NCBI RefSeq assembly: GCF_030142155.1 | Contig: NZ_CP126247.1 | Location: 1,426,001 to 1,490,000, forward strand | Reading direction: 5' to 3' | DNA: 64,000 nt | Origin: Arthrobacter sp. zg-Y820 | GTDB taxonomy: Bacteria; Actinomycetota; Actinomycetes; Actinomycetales; Micrococcaceae | Part shown: piece by piece, positions 52,503 to 61,067 of the stretch | Layout: every line of letters starts with the position of its first letter | How positions within the stretch are numbered: position 1 is the first letter of the stretch | The notes under the pieces: model-generated | Seen by the model: the letters and a program-made list of their open reading frames with translations, nothing else | What the model was told of the DNA's origin: nothing | Database searches by the model: none | Program-made: the position numbers and the translations under genes

Positions 52503-52528
52503 GGAACAGAAACCGTTGCGTGAGTGTT
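52503..52528 (+). promoter_or_regulatory. SigR/SigH-type promoter candidate upstream of sigA
   Basis: GGAAC (52503-52507), 18 bases, GTT (52526-52528) matches the GGAA(T/C)-N18-GTT pattern recognised by the thiol-stress ECF sigma factors SigR/SigH of actinobacteria. It lies about 115 bases before the sigA GTG, in a 327-base leader that otherwise has only a lone TTGACA (52578-52583). Confidence 0.4.
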
Positions 52529-52643
52529 CTACCAAGGACACCGCTGCAGACGGGATCGCTTGAATTCAAGCACGGACTTGACAGGGTCATAGTGGTGTTG
52601 CCCCCAATGGCGATTCCACAGCCCGCCGTATGAAAGGTTTTCT

Positions 52644-53936
52644 GTGTCGCCGAGAAAGACAACTGCAGTCGAAGAGACTGACACTGCAAGCAAGCGCACT
52701 GCCGCAGACGAAGCTTCGGCTCCGATCGAACCCGCTGCCGGCGAAAAGACCGCGGTGAAGACCGTCCGCAAGGCCGCAGTGCGCAAGCCTGCAGCTGCCA
52801 AGTCAGGTACCACTGCAGCCGGCCGCAAGACCGCCGCCAAATCAGCCAAGTCGGCCAAGGCCGCAGCAGCTGCGGAAGAGGATGAGCAGCAGACAAGCGA
52901 CTCCGATCCCGCCGAGCCGGAGCTTGACCCGGCAGACGCACCGGAGGCAGCGCCGACCGGTTCCGGGTTTGTCTACTCCGATGCCGACGACGATGACGCC
53001 CCTGCCCAGCAGGTCGTCTCAGCCGGTGCCACCGCGGACCCGGTCAAGGACTACCTGAAGCAGATCGGCAAGGTTGCCCTGCTGAACGCAGAGCAGGAAG
53101 TTGATCTTGCCCTGCGCATCGAAGCCGGCCTGTTCGCCGAAGAGAAGCTGGCAGCCGATCCGACTATGGACCCCAAGCTCAAGCGCGAGCTGGAGTTTAT
53201 CGTCCATGACGGAAAGCGCGCCAAGAATCACCTGCTGGAGGCCAACCTCCGGCTCGTGGTCTCGCTGGCCAAGCGCTACACCGGCCGCGGCATGCTGTTC
53301 CTGGACCTCATCCAGGAAGGAAACCTGGGCCTGATCCGCGCAGTCGAGAAGTTCGACTACACCAAGGGCTTCAAGTTCTCCACGTACGCCACCTGGTGGA
53401 TCCGCCAGGCCATTACCCGCGCGATGGCCGACCAGGCCCGCACCATTCGCATCCCGGTGCACATGGTCGAGGTCATCAACAAGCTGGCCCGCGTGCAGCG
53501 CCAGATGCTTCAGGACCTGGGCCGCGAGCCCGCGCCGGAAGAACTGGCCCTCGAGCTGGACATGACCCCTGAAAAGGTTGTGGAAGTGCAGAAGTACGGC
53601 CGCGAGCCGATCTCCTTGCACACGCCGCTCGGTGAAGACGGCGACTCCGAATTCGGTGACCTCATTGAGGACTCCGAGGCCGTGGTTCCGGCTGATGCCG
53701 TGAGCTTCACCCTGCTGCAGGAGCAGCTGCACTCGGTGCTGGACACTCTCTCCGAGCGTGAAGCCGGCGTGGTGGCGATGCGCTTCGGCCTGACCGACGG
53801 CCAGCCCAAGACACTGGACGAGATCGGAAAGGTTTACGGGGTTACCCGTGAGCGGATCCGCCAGATCGAGTCCAAGACCATGTCCAAACTGCGCCATCCG
53901 TCACGCTCGCAGGTTCTGCGCGACTACCTGGACTAA
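52644..53936 (+). CDS. sigA: Principal RNA polymerase sigma factor (SigA/HrdB type)
   Basis: 430-residue group 1 sigma factor. Residues about 1-110 are a Lys/Ala-rich, then acidic, low-complexity region typical of actinobacteria. Region 1.2 starts at [20 protein letters not shown] (about residue 132), region 2 includes [20 protein letters not shown] sequence [20 protein letters not shown] for -10 recognition and melting, region 3 [20 protein letters not shown], and region 4.2 [20 protein letters not shown] for -35 recognition. AAAGG (52633-52637) precedes the GTG. The long leader carries a possible stress promoter. Two hairpins follow the stop. Confidence 0.98.
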   Translation: MSPRKTTAVEETDTASKRTAADEASAPIEPAAGEKTAVKTVRKAAVRKPAAAKSGTTAAGRKTAAKSAKSAKAAAAAEEDEQQTSDSDPAEPELDPADAPEAAPTGSGFVYSDADDDDAPAQQVVSAGATADPVKDYLKQIGKVALLNAEQEVDLALRIEAGLFAEEKLAADPTMDPKLKRELEFIVHDGKRAKNHLLEANLRLVVSLAKRYTGRGMLFLDLIQEGNLGLIRAVEKFDYTKGFKFSTYATWWIRQAITRAMADQARTIRIPVHMVEVINKLARVQRQMLQDLGREPAPEELALELDMTPEKVVEVQKYGREPISLHTPLGEDGDSEFGDLIEDSEAVVPADAVSFTLLQEQLHSVLDTLSEREAGVVAMRFGLTDGQPKTLDEIGKVYGVTRERIRQIESKTMSKLRHPSRSQVLRDYLD

Positions 53937-53971
53937 ACCCGGGCGGTGCCCGCACCGCTGCGAAGTCCGCT

Positions 53972-54009
53972 GAACGCCTCCGATCCGCTGCTGCGGGTCG
54001 GAGGCGTTC
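53972..54009 (+). terminator. Terminator hairpin after sigA
   Basis: A 17-bp stem, GAACGCCTCCGATCCGC (53972-53988) with GCGGGTCGGAGGCGTTC (53993-54009), one mismatched pair, loop TGCT. It is followed by TGGGTT, a poor T-run. Confidence 0.75.
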
Positions 54010-54079
54010 TGGGTTAAGCCGGCCCCTGGTCCGGCGGCACGGTGCCGGCCACCCGGGACCGGACCGCCCCGGGACAAGA

Positions 54080-54114
54080 AAAAGGTTCCTTCCGCTCAGC
54101 GGAAGGAACCTTTT
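54080..54114. terminator. Bidirectional terminator between sigA and the DUF7455 gene
   Basis: AAAAGGTTCCTTCCGC (54080-54095) and GCGGAAGGAACCTTTT (54099-54114) form a perfect 16-bp stem with loop TCA. A-tract and T-tract at the two ends make it suited to stop transcription from both convergent genes. Confidence 0.9.
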
Positions 54115-54162
54115 CAAGCTGTAAGCGGCGCCCGGTTGTCCGGGCGGACCGCAGGTGCGGCG

Positions 54163-54387
54163 CTAGTCTGCGGAGACGGCTTCCGTCTTCGCCGTCAGGC
54201 GGGATGTTTCGTCCTGCCATTCCGACGTCAGGGGGCGGAGGTTTGCCTCCACTGCCCGTGCATGGTGGCCGCAGAAGAGCAACTCCCCACCCGAGGATTC
54301 CAGTACCGCACGTACGTACGCCTGCGCGCCGCAGCGGTCGCAGCGGTCCAGCGTGTTCAATTCACGAGTAGCTACTGCTGCTGTCAT
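54163..54387 (-). CDS. DUF7455 family small zinc-ribbon-like protein
   Basis: 74-residue protein. RCDRCGAQAYVRAVL and LLFCGHHARAVEANL supply C-x2-C and C-x-H-H ligands for one zinc ion, followed by a helical, charged C-terminus. The family occurs next to sigA and the topoisomerase genes in most actinobacteria; no function is established. AGGAGG lies six bases before the ATG at 54387. It is convergent with sigA and divergent from parE; the 248-base gap to parE should contain both promoters, but none stands out. Confidence 0.88.
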   Translation of the reverse strand: MTAAVATRELNTLDRCDRCGAQAYVRAVLESSGGELLFCGHHARAVEANLRPLTSEWQDETSRLTAKTEAVSAD

Positions 54388-54635
54388 GAAAGCCTCCTAA
54401 GGGTGTTGATACTTCATATAACCATCTTTGCGCACCCAGTCTTCGCACCCGGGAGCGCCTTTCGCTCTGCGCGTACCAATCGGGTGTTCTGTTGTGAGGT
54501 AATTCACCGCTGCTGAGTCGCTGGCAGGCAGTGTCACCGGTGGGCCTTAACCTTGGAAGTAGTCCGGTTTCGGCCGGGCACAGCTAGTCGGCGATCCGCC
54601 GGCCAACGGTCCCAACGCTGAGGAGTTTCAAACAC

Positions 54636-56747
54636 GTGGCGCCCCCGAACACTGAGTACAACGCCCGCCACCTTTCCGTCCTGGAAGGGCTCGAAGCCGT
54701 CCGCAAGCGTCCGGGCATGTATATCGGCTCCACGGACTCCCGCGGGCTCATGCACTGCCTGTGGGAGATCATCGACAACTCAGTCGACGAGGCTCTGGCC
54801 GGGTACGGGCAGAGCATCAAAGTCATCCTGCATCCGGACGGCTCCGTGGAGATCCACGACGACGGCCGCGGCATTCCCGTGGACATCGAGCCCAAGACCG
54901 GGCTCACGGGCGTCGAGGTGGTCTTTACAAAGCTGCATGCCGGAGGGAAGTTCGGCGGCGGCTCCTACGCGGCATCCGGCGGCCTGCACGGTGTCGGCGC
55001 CTCCGTGGTCAACGCGCTGTCCTCGCGCCTTGACGTCCAGGTGGACCGGGCCGGCAAGACGTACCAGATGAACTTCCGGCGGGGCGAGCCCGGCCATTTC
55101 GCCGATACGGGCAAGACGCCGAGCCCCGACGCCAAGTTCTCCCCCTTCCTGGAAAGCTCCCGGCTGGAGGTTGTCGGAAAGGCCAAGCGCGGGGTGACCG
55201 GCACCCGGATCCGCTACTGGGCGGACCGGCAGATCTTCACGCCCGACGCCAAGTTCTCCTACACGGAGCTGCAGGCCCGCGCCCGCCAGACCTCCTTCTT
55301 GGTTCCCGGGCTGCGCATTACCCTGCGTGACGAGCGCCGGCTGCCGGGCACCCCGGGCGAAGCCGGACCCATCGAGGAGGTGTTCCAGCACGACGGCGGC
55401 ATCACCGAATTTGTCGACTTCCTGTCCGCTGACGCCGCTGTCACGGACATCTGGCGGCTGCAGGGCAGCGGCAAGTTCAAGGAATCCGTTCCGGTGCTGG
55501 ATGATTCCGGCCACAGCAAAATCGCCGAGGTCGAGCGTGAGTGCGAAGTCGACATTGCGCTGCGCTGGGGCATCGGCTACGAAACGAACATCCGCAGCTT
55601 TGTTAACATCATCGCCACACCCAAGGGCGGCACGCATCAGGCAGGCTTCGAACAGGCCCTGCTCAAGACGTTCCGCAAGGTGATCGAGGCTAACGCACGC
55701 AAGCTCAAGGCCGGCTCCGACAAGATCGAAAAGGACGATGTCTTCGCCGGGCTGACCGCCGTCCTGACCGTCCGGCTGGCCGAGCCGCAGTTCGAAGGCC
55801 AGACCAAGGAAATCCTTGGCACCTCGGCTGTGCGGGCCATCGTCGCAAAGGTTGTCGACAAGGAGATCACCGCCCGGCTGAACTCCAGCGCCCGCAGCGA
55901 CAAGACCCAGTCGGCGCTGCTGCTGGAAAAGGTCGTTTCGGAGATGAAGTCACGCATCTCAGCCCGCGTGCACAAGGAGACCCAGCGCCGGAAAAACGCG
56001 CTGGAAACGTCATCCATGCCCGCCAAGCTGGCGGACTGCCGGATCGACGACAACGAACGCTCTGAACTGTTCATCGTCGAGGGGGACAGTGCGCTCGGCA
56101 CGGCCAAGCTGGCACGCTCCTCCGATTACCAGGCGCTGCTGCCGATCCGCGGCAAGATCCTGAACGTGCAGAAGGCCTCGGTTGCGGACATGCTCTCCAA
56201 CGCCGAGTGCGCGGCCCTGATCCAGGTGGTCGGTGCCGGGTCCGGCCGCAGCTTCCAGCTCGACGCGGCGCGGTACGGCAAGGTCATTTTCATGACCGAC
56301 GCCGACGTCGACGGCGCCCACATCCGAACCCTGCTGCTCACGCTGTTCTTCCGCTACATGCGGCCGCTGGTCGAGGCCGGACGGGTCTACGCCGCCGTTC
56401 CTCCGCTGCATCGGGTGGAGGTCATCCACCACGGCTCAAAGGCCAATGAAATGATCTACACCTACAGCGAGAAGGAACTGCACACGCTGCTGGCCAAGCT
56501 GCGGAAGGACGGCAAGAACTACAAGGAGCCGATCCAGCGGTACAAGGGCCTGGGTGAAATGGATGCTGACCAGCTGGCCGAGACCACCATGGATCCGCGG
56601 CACCGCACGCTGCGCCGGGTGCGCATTGACCAGGCGGCCGACGCCGAACGCGCCTTCGAGCTGCTGATGGGCAGTGACGTGGCTCCGCGCAAGGACTTCA
56701 TCGTGGCCGGTGCGGCCATGCTGGACCGCGACCGCATCGACGCCTAG
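54636..56747 (+). CDS. parE: Type IIA topoisomerase subunit B (ParE type)
   Basis: 703-residue ATPase subunit. GHKL ATP-binding site: EIIDNSVDEALAG (Glu/Asn), DDGRGIPVDI, and GGLHGVGASVVNALS lid. The transducer domain follows, then the TOPRIM domain with EGDSALGTAKLARSSDYQAL and the metal Asp residues in MTDADVDGAHIRTLLL. EGDSALGTAK with LPIRGKILNVQKA and the shorter length are more like topoisomerase IV ParE than GyrB (EGDSAGG); gyrB is normally near dnaA, not sigA. GAGGAG lies ten bases before the GTG. parC is not in the window. Convergent with the M56 peptidase gene with only 14 bases between stops. Confidence 0.93.
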   Translation: MAPPNTEYNARHLSVLEGLEAVRKRPGMYIGSTDSRGLMHCLWEIIDNSVDEALAGYGQSIKVILHPDGSVEIHDDGRGIPVDIEPKTGLTGVEVVFTKLHAGGKFGGGSYAASGGLHGVGASVVNALSSRLDVQVDRAGKTYQMNFRRGEPGHFADTGKTPSPDAKFSPFLESSRLEVVGKAKRGVTGTRIRYWADRQIFTPDAKFSYTELQARARQTSFLVPGLRITLRDERRLPGTPGEAGPIEEVFQHDGGITEFVDFLSADAAVTDIWRLQGSGKFKESVPVLDDSGHSKIAEVERECEVDIALRWGIGYETNIRSFVNIIATPKGGTHQAGFEQALLKTFRKVIEANARKLKAGSDKIEKDDVFAGLTAVLTVRLAEPQFEGQTKEILGTSAVRAIVAKVVDKEITARLNSSARSDKTQSALLLEKVVSEMKSRISARVHKETQRRKNALETSSMPAKLADCRIDDNERSELFIVEGDSALGTAKLARSSDYQALLPIRGKILNVQKASVADMLSNAECAALIQVVGAGSGRSFQLDAARYGKVIFMTDADVDGAHIRTLLLTLFFRYMRPLVEAGRVYAAVPPLHRVEVIHHGSKANEMIYTYSEKELHTLLAKLRKDGKNYKEPIQRYKGLGEMDADQLAETTMDPRHRTLRRVRIDQAADAERAFELLMGSDVAPRKDFIVAGAAMLDRDRIDA

Positions 56748-56761
56748 GGCATTCCCGACGC

Positions 56762-57724
56762 CTAGAGCATTCCCGGGGCCACCAGCAGTGCCGTGGGAAC
56801 GGCCAGCAGCAGTCCGGAAAGGACAAGCACGGCAGTGCGCTGCCAGGCCGGCAGCGGCGGCAGGGGTGTCAGCAGCCGGCTGAGCCGCCGGACGGTGCCC
56901 AGCTGTTCCTGCTCGTCCGGGCTGGCCAGCAGGGGAGCGCCCCGGGGTTCAGCGTGCAGTCTTCCTTCGGGCTGCGCGCCGGTTCCCACGATCGCCACGG
57001 CCCGGACCAGTGTCTCGGGCGGAACGGCACGCAGGGCCTCGTCGTCGGCCAGCATTTCGATCAGCTCGTTGACCGACTGCTGGGCCAGCTGGGAGGTCGG
57101 CAGCCACGGCAGCGCGGCGCGCCACGCTGCGAAAGCCCAGAGCAGCAGGTGGTGGTGCTGGGACAGGTGGGCTTTCTCGTGAATGAGGACCGCCGAGAGT
57201 TCCTCGTCCGAGAGCATCTCCAACAGTCCGTCCGAGAGAACGGTGACGGAACGCGCCCCGCCCGGAAGGCAATAGGCCACCGGGGTGGGATGGTTGATGA
57301 CCACGGTCGCGGGCCGGGTGGCGGACGGCGAACTCAGCAGCGTAAGCATGTCGCGGTGCCGGTTGCGGCCGCGCCGGATCCGGTAATAGGTCAGCAGCAG
57401 GGTAAAAATCAGATGGGCGCTCAGCAGCAGGGCGGCGCTCAGGGCGAAGACGTGCACCAGGCCGAGTGTGGTGGCCGGCGCGCGGGCCAGCAGGATGTTC
57501 CACAGCCCGCCCAGGGCGGAGATGAGATTATCCCCAATGGGCTCAAGGCCCCAGGTGAGCATCGCTCCGATCATCGACAGACCGCCGGCCAGCGCAATCG
57601 CCTGCCAAAGCACCATGGCCGTGAAAGGGGCGCGGGCGGGCCATTTGGCCCGGGACAGGGCAATGGGAACCGGCCACGCCAGCACGAGGGCCAGCGCAGC
57701 GAGGCAATACGAGGCCCAAAACAC
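56762..57724 (-). CDS. M56 family membrane metallopeptidase (BlaR1-like)
   Basis: 320-residue membrane protease with helices at the N-terminus (four, up to about residue 125) and one at the C-terminus. The zinc motif is HEKAH in SAVLIHEKAHLSQHHHLLLW (about residues 203-207), with a downstream Glu in NELIEMLADDEAL. It lacks the penicillin-binding sensor domain of BlaR1, as is usual for actinobacterial homologues. The gene follows blaI by 29 bases, the standard sensor-repressor pair in which the protease triggers BlaI cleavage. The GTG start has no good ribosome binding site. The signal here may relate to respiration rather than to beta-lactams, given the cyd operon beside it. Confidence 0.9.
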   Translation of the reverse strand: MFWASYCLAALALVLAWPVPIALSRAKWPARAPFTAMVLWQAIALAGGLSMIGAMLTWGLEPIGDNLISALGGLWNILLARAPATTLGLVHVFALSAALLLSAHLIFTLLLTYYRIRRGRNRHRDMLTLLSSPSATRPATVVINHPTPVAYCLPGGARSVTVLSDGLLEMLSDEELSAVLIHEKAHLSQHHHLLLWAFAAWRAALPWLPTSQLAQQSVNELIEMLADDEALRAVPPETLVRAVAIVGTGAQPEGRLHAEPRGAPLLASPDEQEQLGTVRRLSRLLTPLPPLPAWQRTAVLVLSGLLLAVPTALLVAPGML

Positions 57725-57753
57725 CGCGGTGCGAAGTGGCTGCCGCTACCGGA

Positions 57754-58131
57754 TCAGTTGCCGCCGAGAAGCCGGCGCAGCGTCTCGGCCTCAGTGACCG
57801 AGACGGAGCCGATGAACCGGGCCAGGACGGCTTCCCGGTCACTCACCGAGCCGAGGACTTCGTGCATCAGTTCGGCCGTGTGCTCGGCCTTTGACGTGAT
57901 GGCGCGGTAGCGGTGCGGACGGATGTTCCGCTCCCGTACCACCAGGCCCTTCTTTTCCAGCCGTGAGAGCACCGTCAGGATGGTCGTTACCGCCAGCCCC
58001 TTGCCGGTGCCCGTGCCTGCCTCGGGATTGACCTCGGCCAGTTTTTCGCGCAGTTCGTTTGCGCTGGCTGCCTCCGGAGACTCCCACAGGAGGTCCATCG
58101 TTGCCCGTTCCAGCTCGCCCAGGGTAGCCAT
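57754..58131 (-). CDS. blaI: BlaI/MecI/CopY family repressor
   Basis: 125-residue winged-helix repressor (MATLGELERATMDLLWESPE at the N-terminus, LAVTTILTVLSRLEKKGLVV as recognition helix and wing, and a C-terminal dimerisation helix). It is cotranscribed with the M56 protease and divergent from cydA. Two identical-form dyads TTCTAC-N5-GTAGAA lie in the 239-base gap, so autoregulation and control of cydABDC are likely. In mycobacteria the orthologue also has targets linked to respiration and ATP synthesis, in line with this location. No ribosome binding site is obvious. Confidence 0.93.
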   Translation of the reverse strand: MATLGELERATMDLLWESPEAASANELREKLAEVNPEAGTGTGKGLAVTTILTVLSRLEKKGLVVRERNIRPHRYRAITSKAEHTAELMHEVLGSVSDREAVLARFIGSVSVTEAETLRRLLGGN

Positions 58132-58268
58132 TTACATCCCGTCCTTTAAATCAAAAAACCCTCCACTGTTCGCCGCGGGGCCGCTGGGCTCAGGTATCAG
58201 CTGCAGCACTGCGGACCCGGCGCCGAGGAGGTGTGGTGCCTCTAAATGTACAGGGTTTTCGGCCATGG

Positions 58269-58285
58269 TTCTACGTCACGTAGAA
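58269..58285. promoter_or_regulatory. BlaI-type operator 1 (blaI side)
   Basis: TTCTAC-GTCAC-GTAGAA, a perfect dyad, 138 bases before the blaI ATG. It overlaps the -35 position expected for a minus-strand TACATT -10 (58245-58250). Confidence 0.75.
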
Positions 58286-58303
58286 AACATTTCGGAAGTG
58301 TTC

Positions 58304-58309
58304 TAGGAT
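58304..58309 (+). promoter_or_regulatory. Candidate -10 of cydA
   Basis: TAGGAT lies between the two operators. A start near 58316 would place operator 2 just downstream of the start site and operator 1 at the -35 side, a layout suited to repression. Confidence 0.4.
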
Positions 58310-58325
58310 CGACAGCGGAATGATC

Positions 58326-58342
58326 TTCTACGCTCTGTAGAA
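58326..58342. promoter_or_regulatory. BlaI-type operator 2 (cydA side)
   Basis: TTCTAC-GCTCT-GTAGAA, a perfect dyad, 29 bases before the cydA TTG. Centre-to-centre distance from operator 1 is 57 bases. Confidence 0.75.
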
Positions 58343-58370
58343 CTCCTGGTTCGACTAAAGGAAACCTCCC

Positions 58371-60011
58371 TTGGAAGCACTCGACATTGCCCGCTGGCAG
58401 TTCGGCATCACCACCGTCTACCACTTCCTCATGGTGCCGCTGACCATCGGCCTGGGGCTGGTGGTCGCCACTCTGCAGACCATGTGGGTCCGCACGGGGA
58501 AAGACGAATACCTGCGGATGACCAAGTTTTGGGGCAAGCTCTTCCTGATCAACTTCATCATGGGCGTGGCCACCGGGCTGGTGCAGGAGTTCCAGTTCGG
58601 CATGGCCTGGAGCGAATACAGCCGCTTCGTCGGAGACGTCTTCGGCGCCCCGCTGGCCCTGGAAGCACTCCTGGCGTTCTTCACCGAATCAGTTTTCCTC
58701 GGCCTGTGGATCTTTGGCTGGAACCGGTTGCCGAAGAAAATCCACCTCGCCTCCATCTGGATCGCGACGCTGGCCTCGGTGCTCTCGGCCTACTTCATCC
58801 TGGCCGCCAACTCCTGGATGCAGCACCCCGTCGGCGTGGAAATGGTGGACGGCCGGCCGGTCCTGAACGACATCTGGGCGGTGCTGACCAACAACACCCT
58901 GCTTGTGGCCTTCCCGCACCAGATCACCGCCGCCCTGTCCGTGGCCGGCGGCTTCCTGCTGGGCATCGCCTGGTTCCACCTCTGGAAGCGGCGCAGGGAC
59001 GGCATCGACACCGTCAACGAGGACGGCAGCGTGACCATTGGTTCGCGCCCGGAAACCGGCCGCGACACAACCGACCACAGCGTCTGGATCAAGTCCCTGC
59101 GCATCGGCGCCGTGATTGCCATGGTGTCCTTCGCCGGCACCGCCGTCACCGGTGACCTGCAGGGCAAGCTGATGTTTGACCAGCAGCCCATGAAGATGGC
59201 AGCCGCGGAAGCGGCCTGCCACGACGGTACATCGTTCTCGATCCTCTCCATCGGCGACGTCGGAGCGGAAAACTGCGATGACGTCACCGCCGTGATCGAG
59301 GTTCCGGGTGTGCTCTCCTTCCTGGCGAACGGGGACTTCACCACGAACGTCAAGGGGGTCAACACCCTGATCCCGGAGTACCAGGAGGCGTACGGCACGC
59401 ACATCCCGGATGACCCCAAGTACGGGGAACAGGCCGGCACCGAGGTCGATTACCTGCCGGTCATGTCAGTGACCTACTGGGGCTTCCGGCTCATGATCGG
59501 CTTCGGCGGCATCGCAGCGGCAGCGGCAGCGGCTGCCCTCTGGATGACCCGCAAGGGGACCGTGCCGCAGCCCAGGTGGCTCATGCGCCTGGCGGTCTTC
59601 GGCATCCTGGCCCCCTTCGGCGCCAACAGCGCCGGCTGGATCTTCACGGAGATGGGCCGCCAGCCCTTTGTCGTGGCGCCCAACCCGAGCTTCACCGGCA
59701 TCGACCAGGTGTTCATGTTCACCGCAGCCGCCGTGTCACCCGGGGTGTCCCGGGCGGAGCTGATCTTCTCGCTCTGCGCGTTCGTGGTCGTCTACCTGGC
59801 GCTGCTCATCGTGGAAGTGAGGCTGCTGTTCAAGTACACCCGCGGCGGCGTGCCCTCGGCCATGCCCGAACTCCTGCACGGAAACGACGGCGGCTCTTCC
59901 GGCGGCCTGGACTCGGCCGGCAGCGACGACGGAACCGGCAGTGACGGCCCCGGCGGATCCTCCGGCGGCAGGACCAAGCAGCCCGACGACGTCCTCGGCT
60001 TTGCGTACTAA
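58371..60011 (+). CDS. cydA: Cytochrome bd ubiquinol/menaquinol oxidase subunit I
   Basis: Heme-bearing subunit of the high-affinity terminal oxidase; 546 residues, about nine helices. The TTG start with AAAGGA upstream gives MEALDIARWQFGITTVYHFL, the family N-terminus, with the heme b595 His at residue 19. Other heme and proton-path residues lie in FPHQITAALSVAGG (His near 183) and YWGFRLMIGFGG (Met near 377). The Q-loop is of the short type. A Gly/Ser-rich cytoplasmic tail of about 35 residues ends the protein. It is first in cydA-cydB-cydDC and probably under BlaI control through two dyads upstream. Confidence 0.97.
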   Translation: MEALDIARWQFGITTVYHFLMVPLTIGLGLVVATLQTMWVRTGKDEYLRMTKFWGKLFLINFIMGVATGLVQEFQFGMAWSEYSRFVGDVFGAPLALEALLAFFTESVFLGLWIFGWNRLPKKIHLASIWIATLASVLSAYFILAANSWMQHPVGVEMVDGRPVLNDIWAVLTNNTLLVAFPHQITAALSVAGGFLLGIAWFHLWKRRRDGIDTVNEDGSVTIGSRPETGRDTTDHSVWIKSLRIGAVIAMVSFAGTAVTGDLQGKLMFDQQPMKMAAAEAACHDGTSFSILSIGDVGAENCDDVTAVIEVPGVLSFLANGDFTTNVKGVNTLIPEYQEAYGTHIPDDPKYGEQAGTEVDYLPVMSVTYWGFRLMIGFGGIAAAAAAAALWMTRKGTVPQPRWLMRLAVFGILAPFGANSAGWIFTEMGRQPFVVAPNPSFTGIDQVFMFTAAAVSPGVSRAELIFSLCAFVVVYLALLIVEVRLLFKYTRGGVPSAMPELLHGNDGGSSGGLDSAGSDDGTGSDGPGGSSGGRTKQPDDVLGFAY

Positions 60012-60047
60012 CCCGGCTTTGCCCACTCAGCAGTCTGGAGCACAGAA

Positions 60048-61067
60048 GTGATCTCGCTACCCACCCTATGGTTCATCGTCCTGGCCTTCCTGTGGACCGG
60101 ATACCTCTTCCTGGAGGGATTCGACCTCGGTGTCGGCATGCTCATGAAGCTCATGGGCCGCAGCGAGAAGGACCGCCGGGTCATGCTCAACACCATCGGC
60201 CCGGTCTGGGACGGCAACGAAGTGTGGCTCATCACCGCCGGAGCCATGACCTTTGCCACCTTCCCGCTCTGGTACGCCGCGCTGTTTTCGGCGCTCTACA
60301 TTCCGCTGGTCTTTGTCCTGCTCGGCCTGATTTTCCGGGCCGTGTCCATCGAATACCGCGGCAAGCACAACGATGACCGGTGGCGCAGCCGCTGGGACTG
60401 GGGCATGGCCCTGGGCTCCTTCGTCTCCGCCTTCGGCGTCGGCGCCGCCCTGGCGCTGACCACCACCGGCCTGCCGCTGAACGCGAACGGCGACCGGCTC
60501 GGCGGAGCGTTTGCCTGGTTCAACGGCTACGCGGTGCTGGGCGGCCTGGCCGTCGTGGCGTTCTGCCTGGTCCACGCCTGCGTGTTCCTGGCCCTGAAGA
60601 CCCGCGGCGACATCGAGGTGCGGGCCCGCCGCGCCGTCGTGCGCTGGCTGCCGCTGGGCGTGCTGCCCATGGCGGTCTGGGCGATTGTGGTGCAGGTGCA
60701 GAACGGCAAGGCCCTGACCCTGATTCCGCTGGTCATTGCCGTGGTCGCCGTGGTGCTGTCCTGGACAATGGCCCGCCGCGCCCGGGACGGCTGGAGCTTC
60801 ATCTACATGGGCCTGTTCCTGGTGGCGGGCGTGTTCACGATCTTCGCCTCGCTCTACCCGAATGTCCTGCCCTCGACGCTGGATCCGGCCTGGAACCTGA
60901 CCGTCGACAACGCCTCGTCCTCTGATTACACGCTGACCGTGATCTCCTGGGTGTCGCTCTTCGGACTGCCCCTGGTGGTGCTCTACCAGGGCTGGACCTA
61001 CTGGGTGTTCCGCAAGCGCATCACGGCTGAGGCGATCCCGGCTGCCCACACGGTGAATGCCCAGTGA
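60048..61067 (+). CDS. cydB: Cytochrome bd oxidase subunit II
   Basis: 339-residue partner of CydA, eight to nine helices and no heme ligands. The N-terminal LPTLWFIVLAFLWTGYLFLE followed by GFDLGVGML is the family signature, as is GPVWDGNEVWLITAGAMTFA (about residues 50-69). The GTG start lies 36 bases after the cydA stop. Its stop overlaps the GTG start of the cydDC gene (GTGA), so the oxidase and the transporter needed for its assembly are translationally linked. Confidence 0.97.
   Translation: MISLPTLWFIVLAFLWTGYLFLEGFDLGVGMLMKLMGRSEKDRRVMLNTIGPVWDGNEVWLITAGAMTFATFPLWYAALFSALYIPLVFVLLGLIFRAVSIEYRGKHNDDRWRSRWDWGMALGSFVSAFGVGAALALTTTGLPLNANGDRLGGAFAWFNGYAVLGGLAVVAFCLVHACVFLALKTRGDIEVRARRAVVRWLPLGVLPMAVWAIVVQVQNGKALTLIPLVIAVVAVVLSWTMARRARDGWSFIYMGLFLVAGVFTIFASLYPNVLPSTLDPAWNLTVDNASSSDYTLTVISWVSLFGLPLVVLYQGWTYWVFRKRITAEAIPAAHTVNAQ

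Noticed and set aside
54042..54371. Plus-strand frames opposite the DUF7455 gene
   Set aside because: They overlap the bidirectional terminator and the minus-strand zinc-ribbon gene and show no family features.
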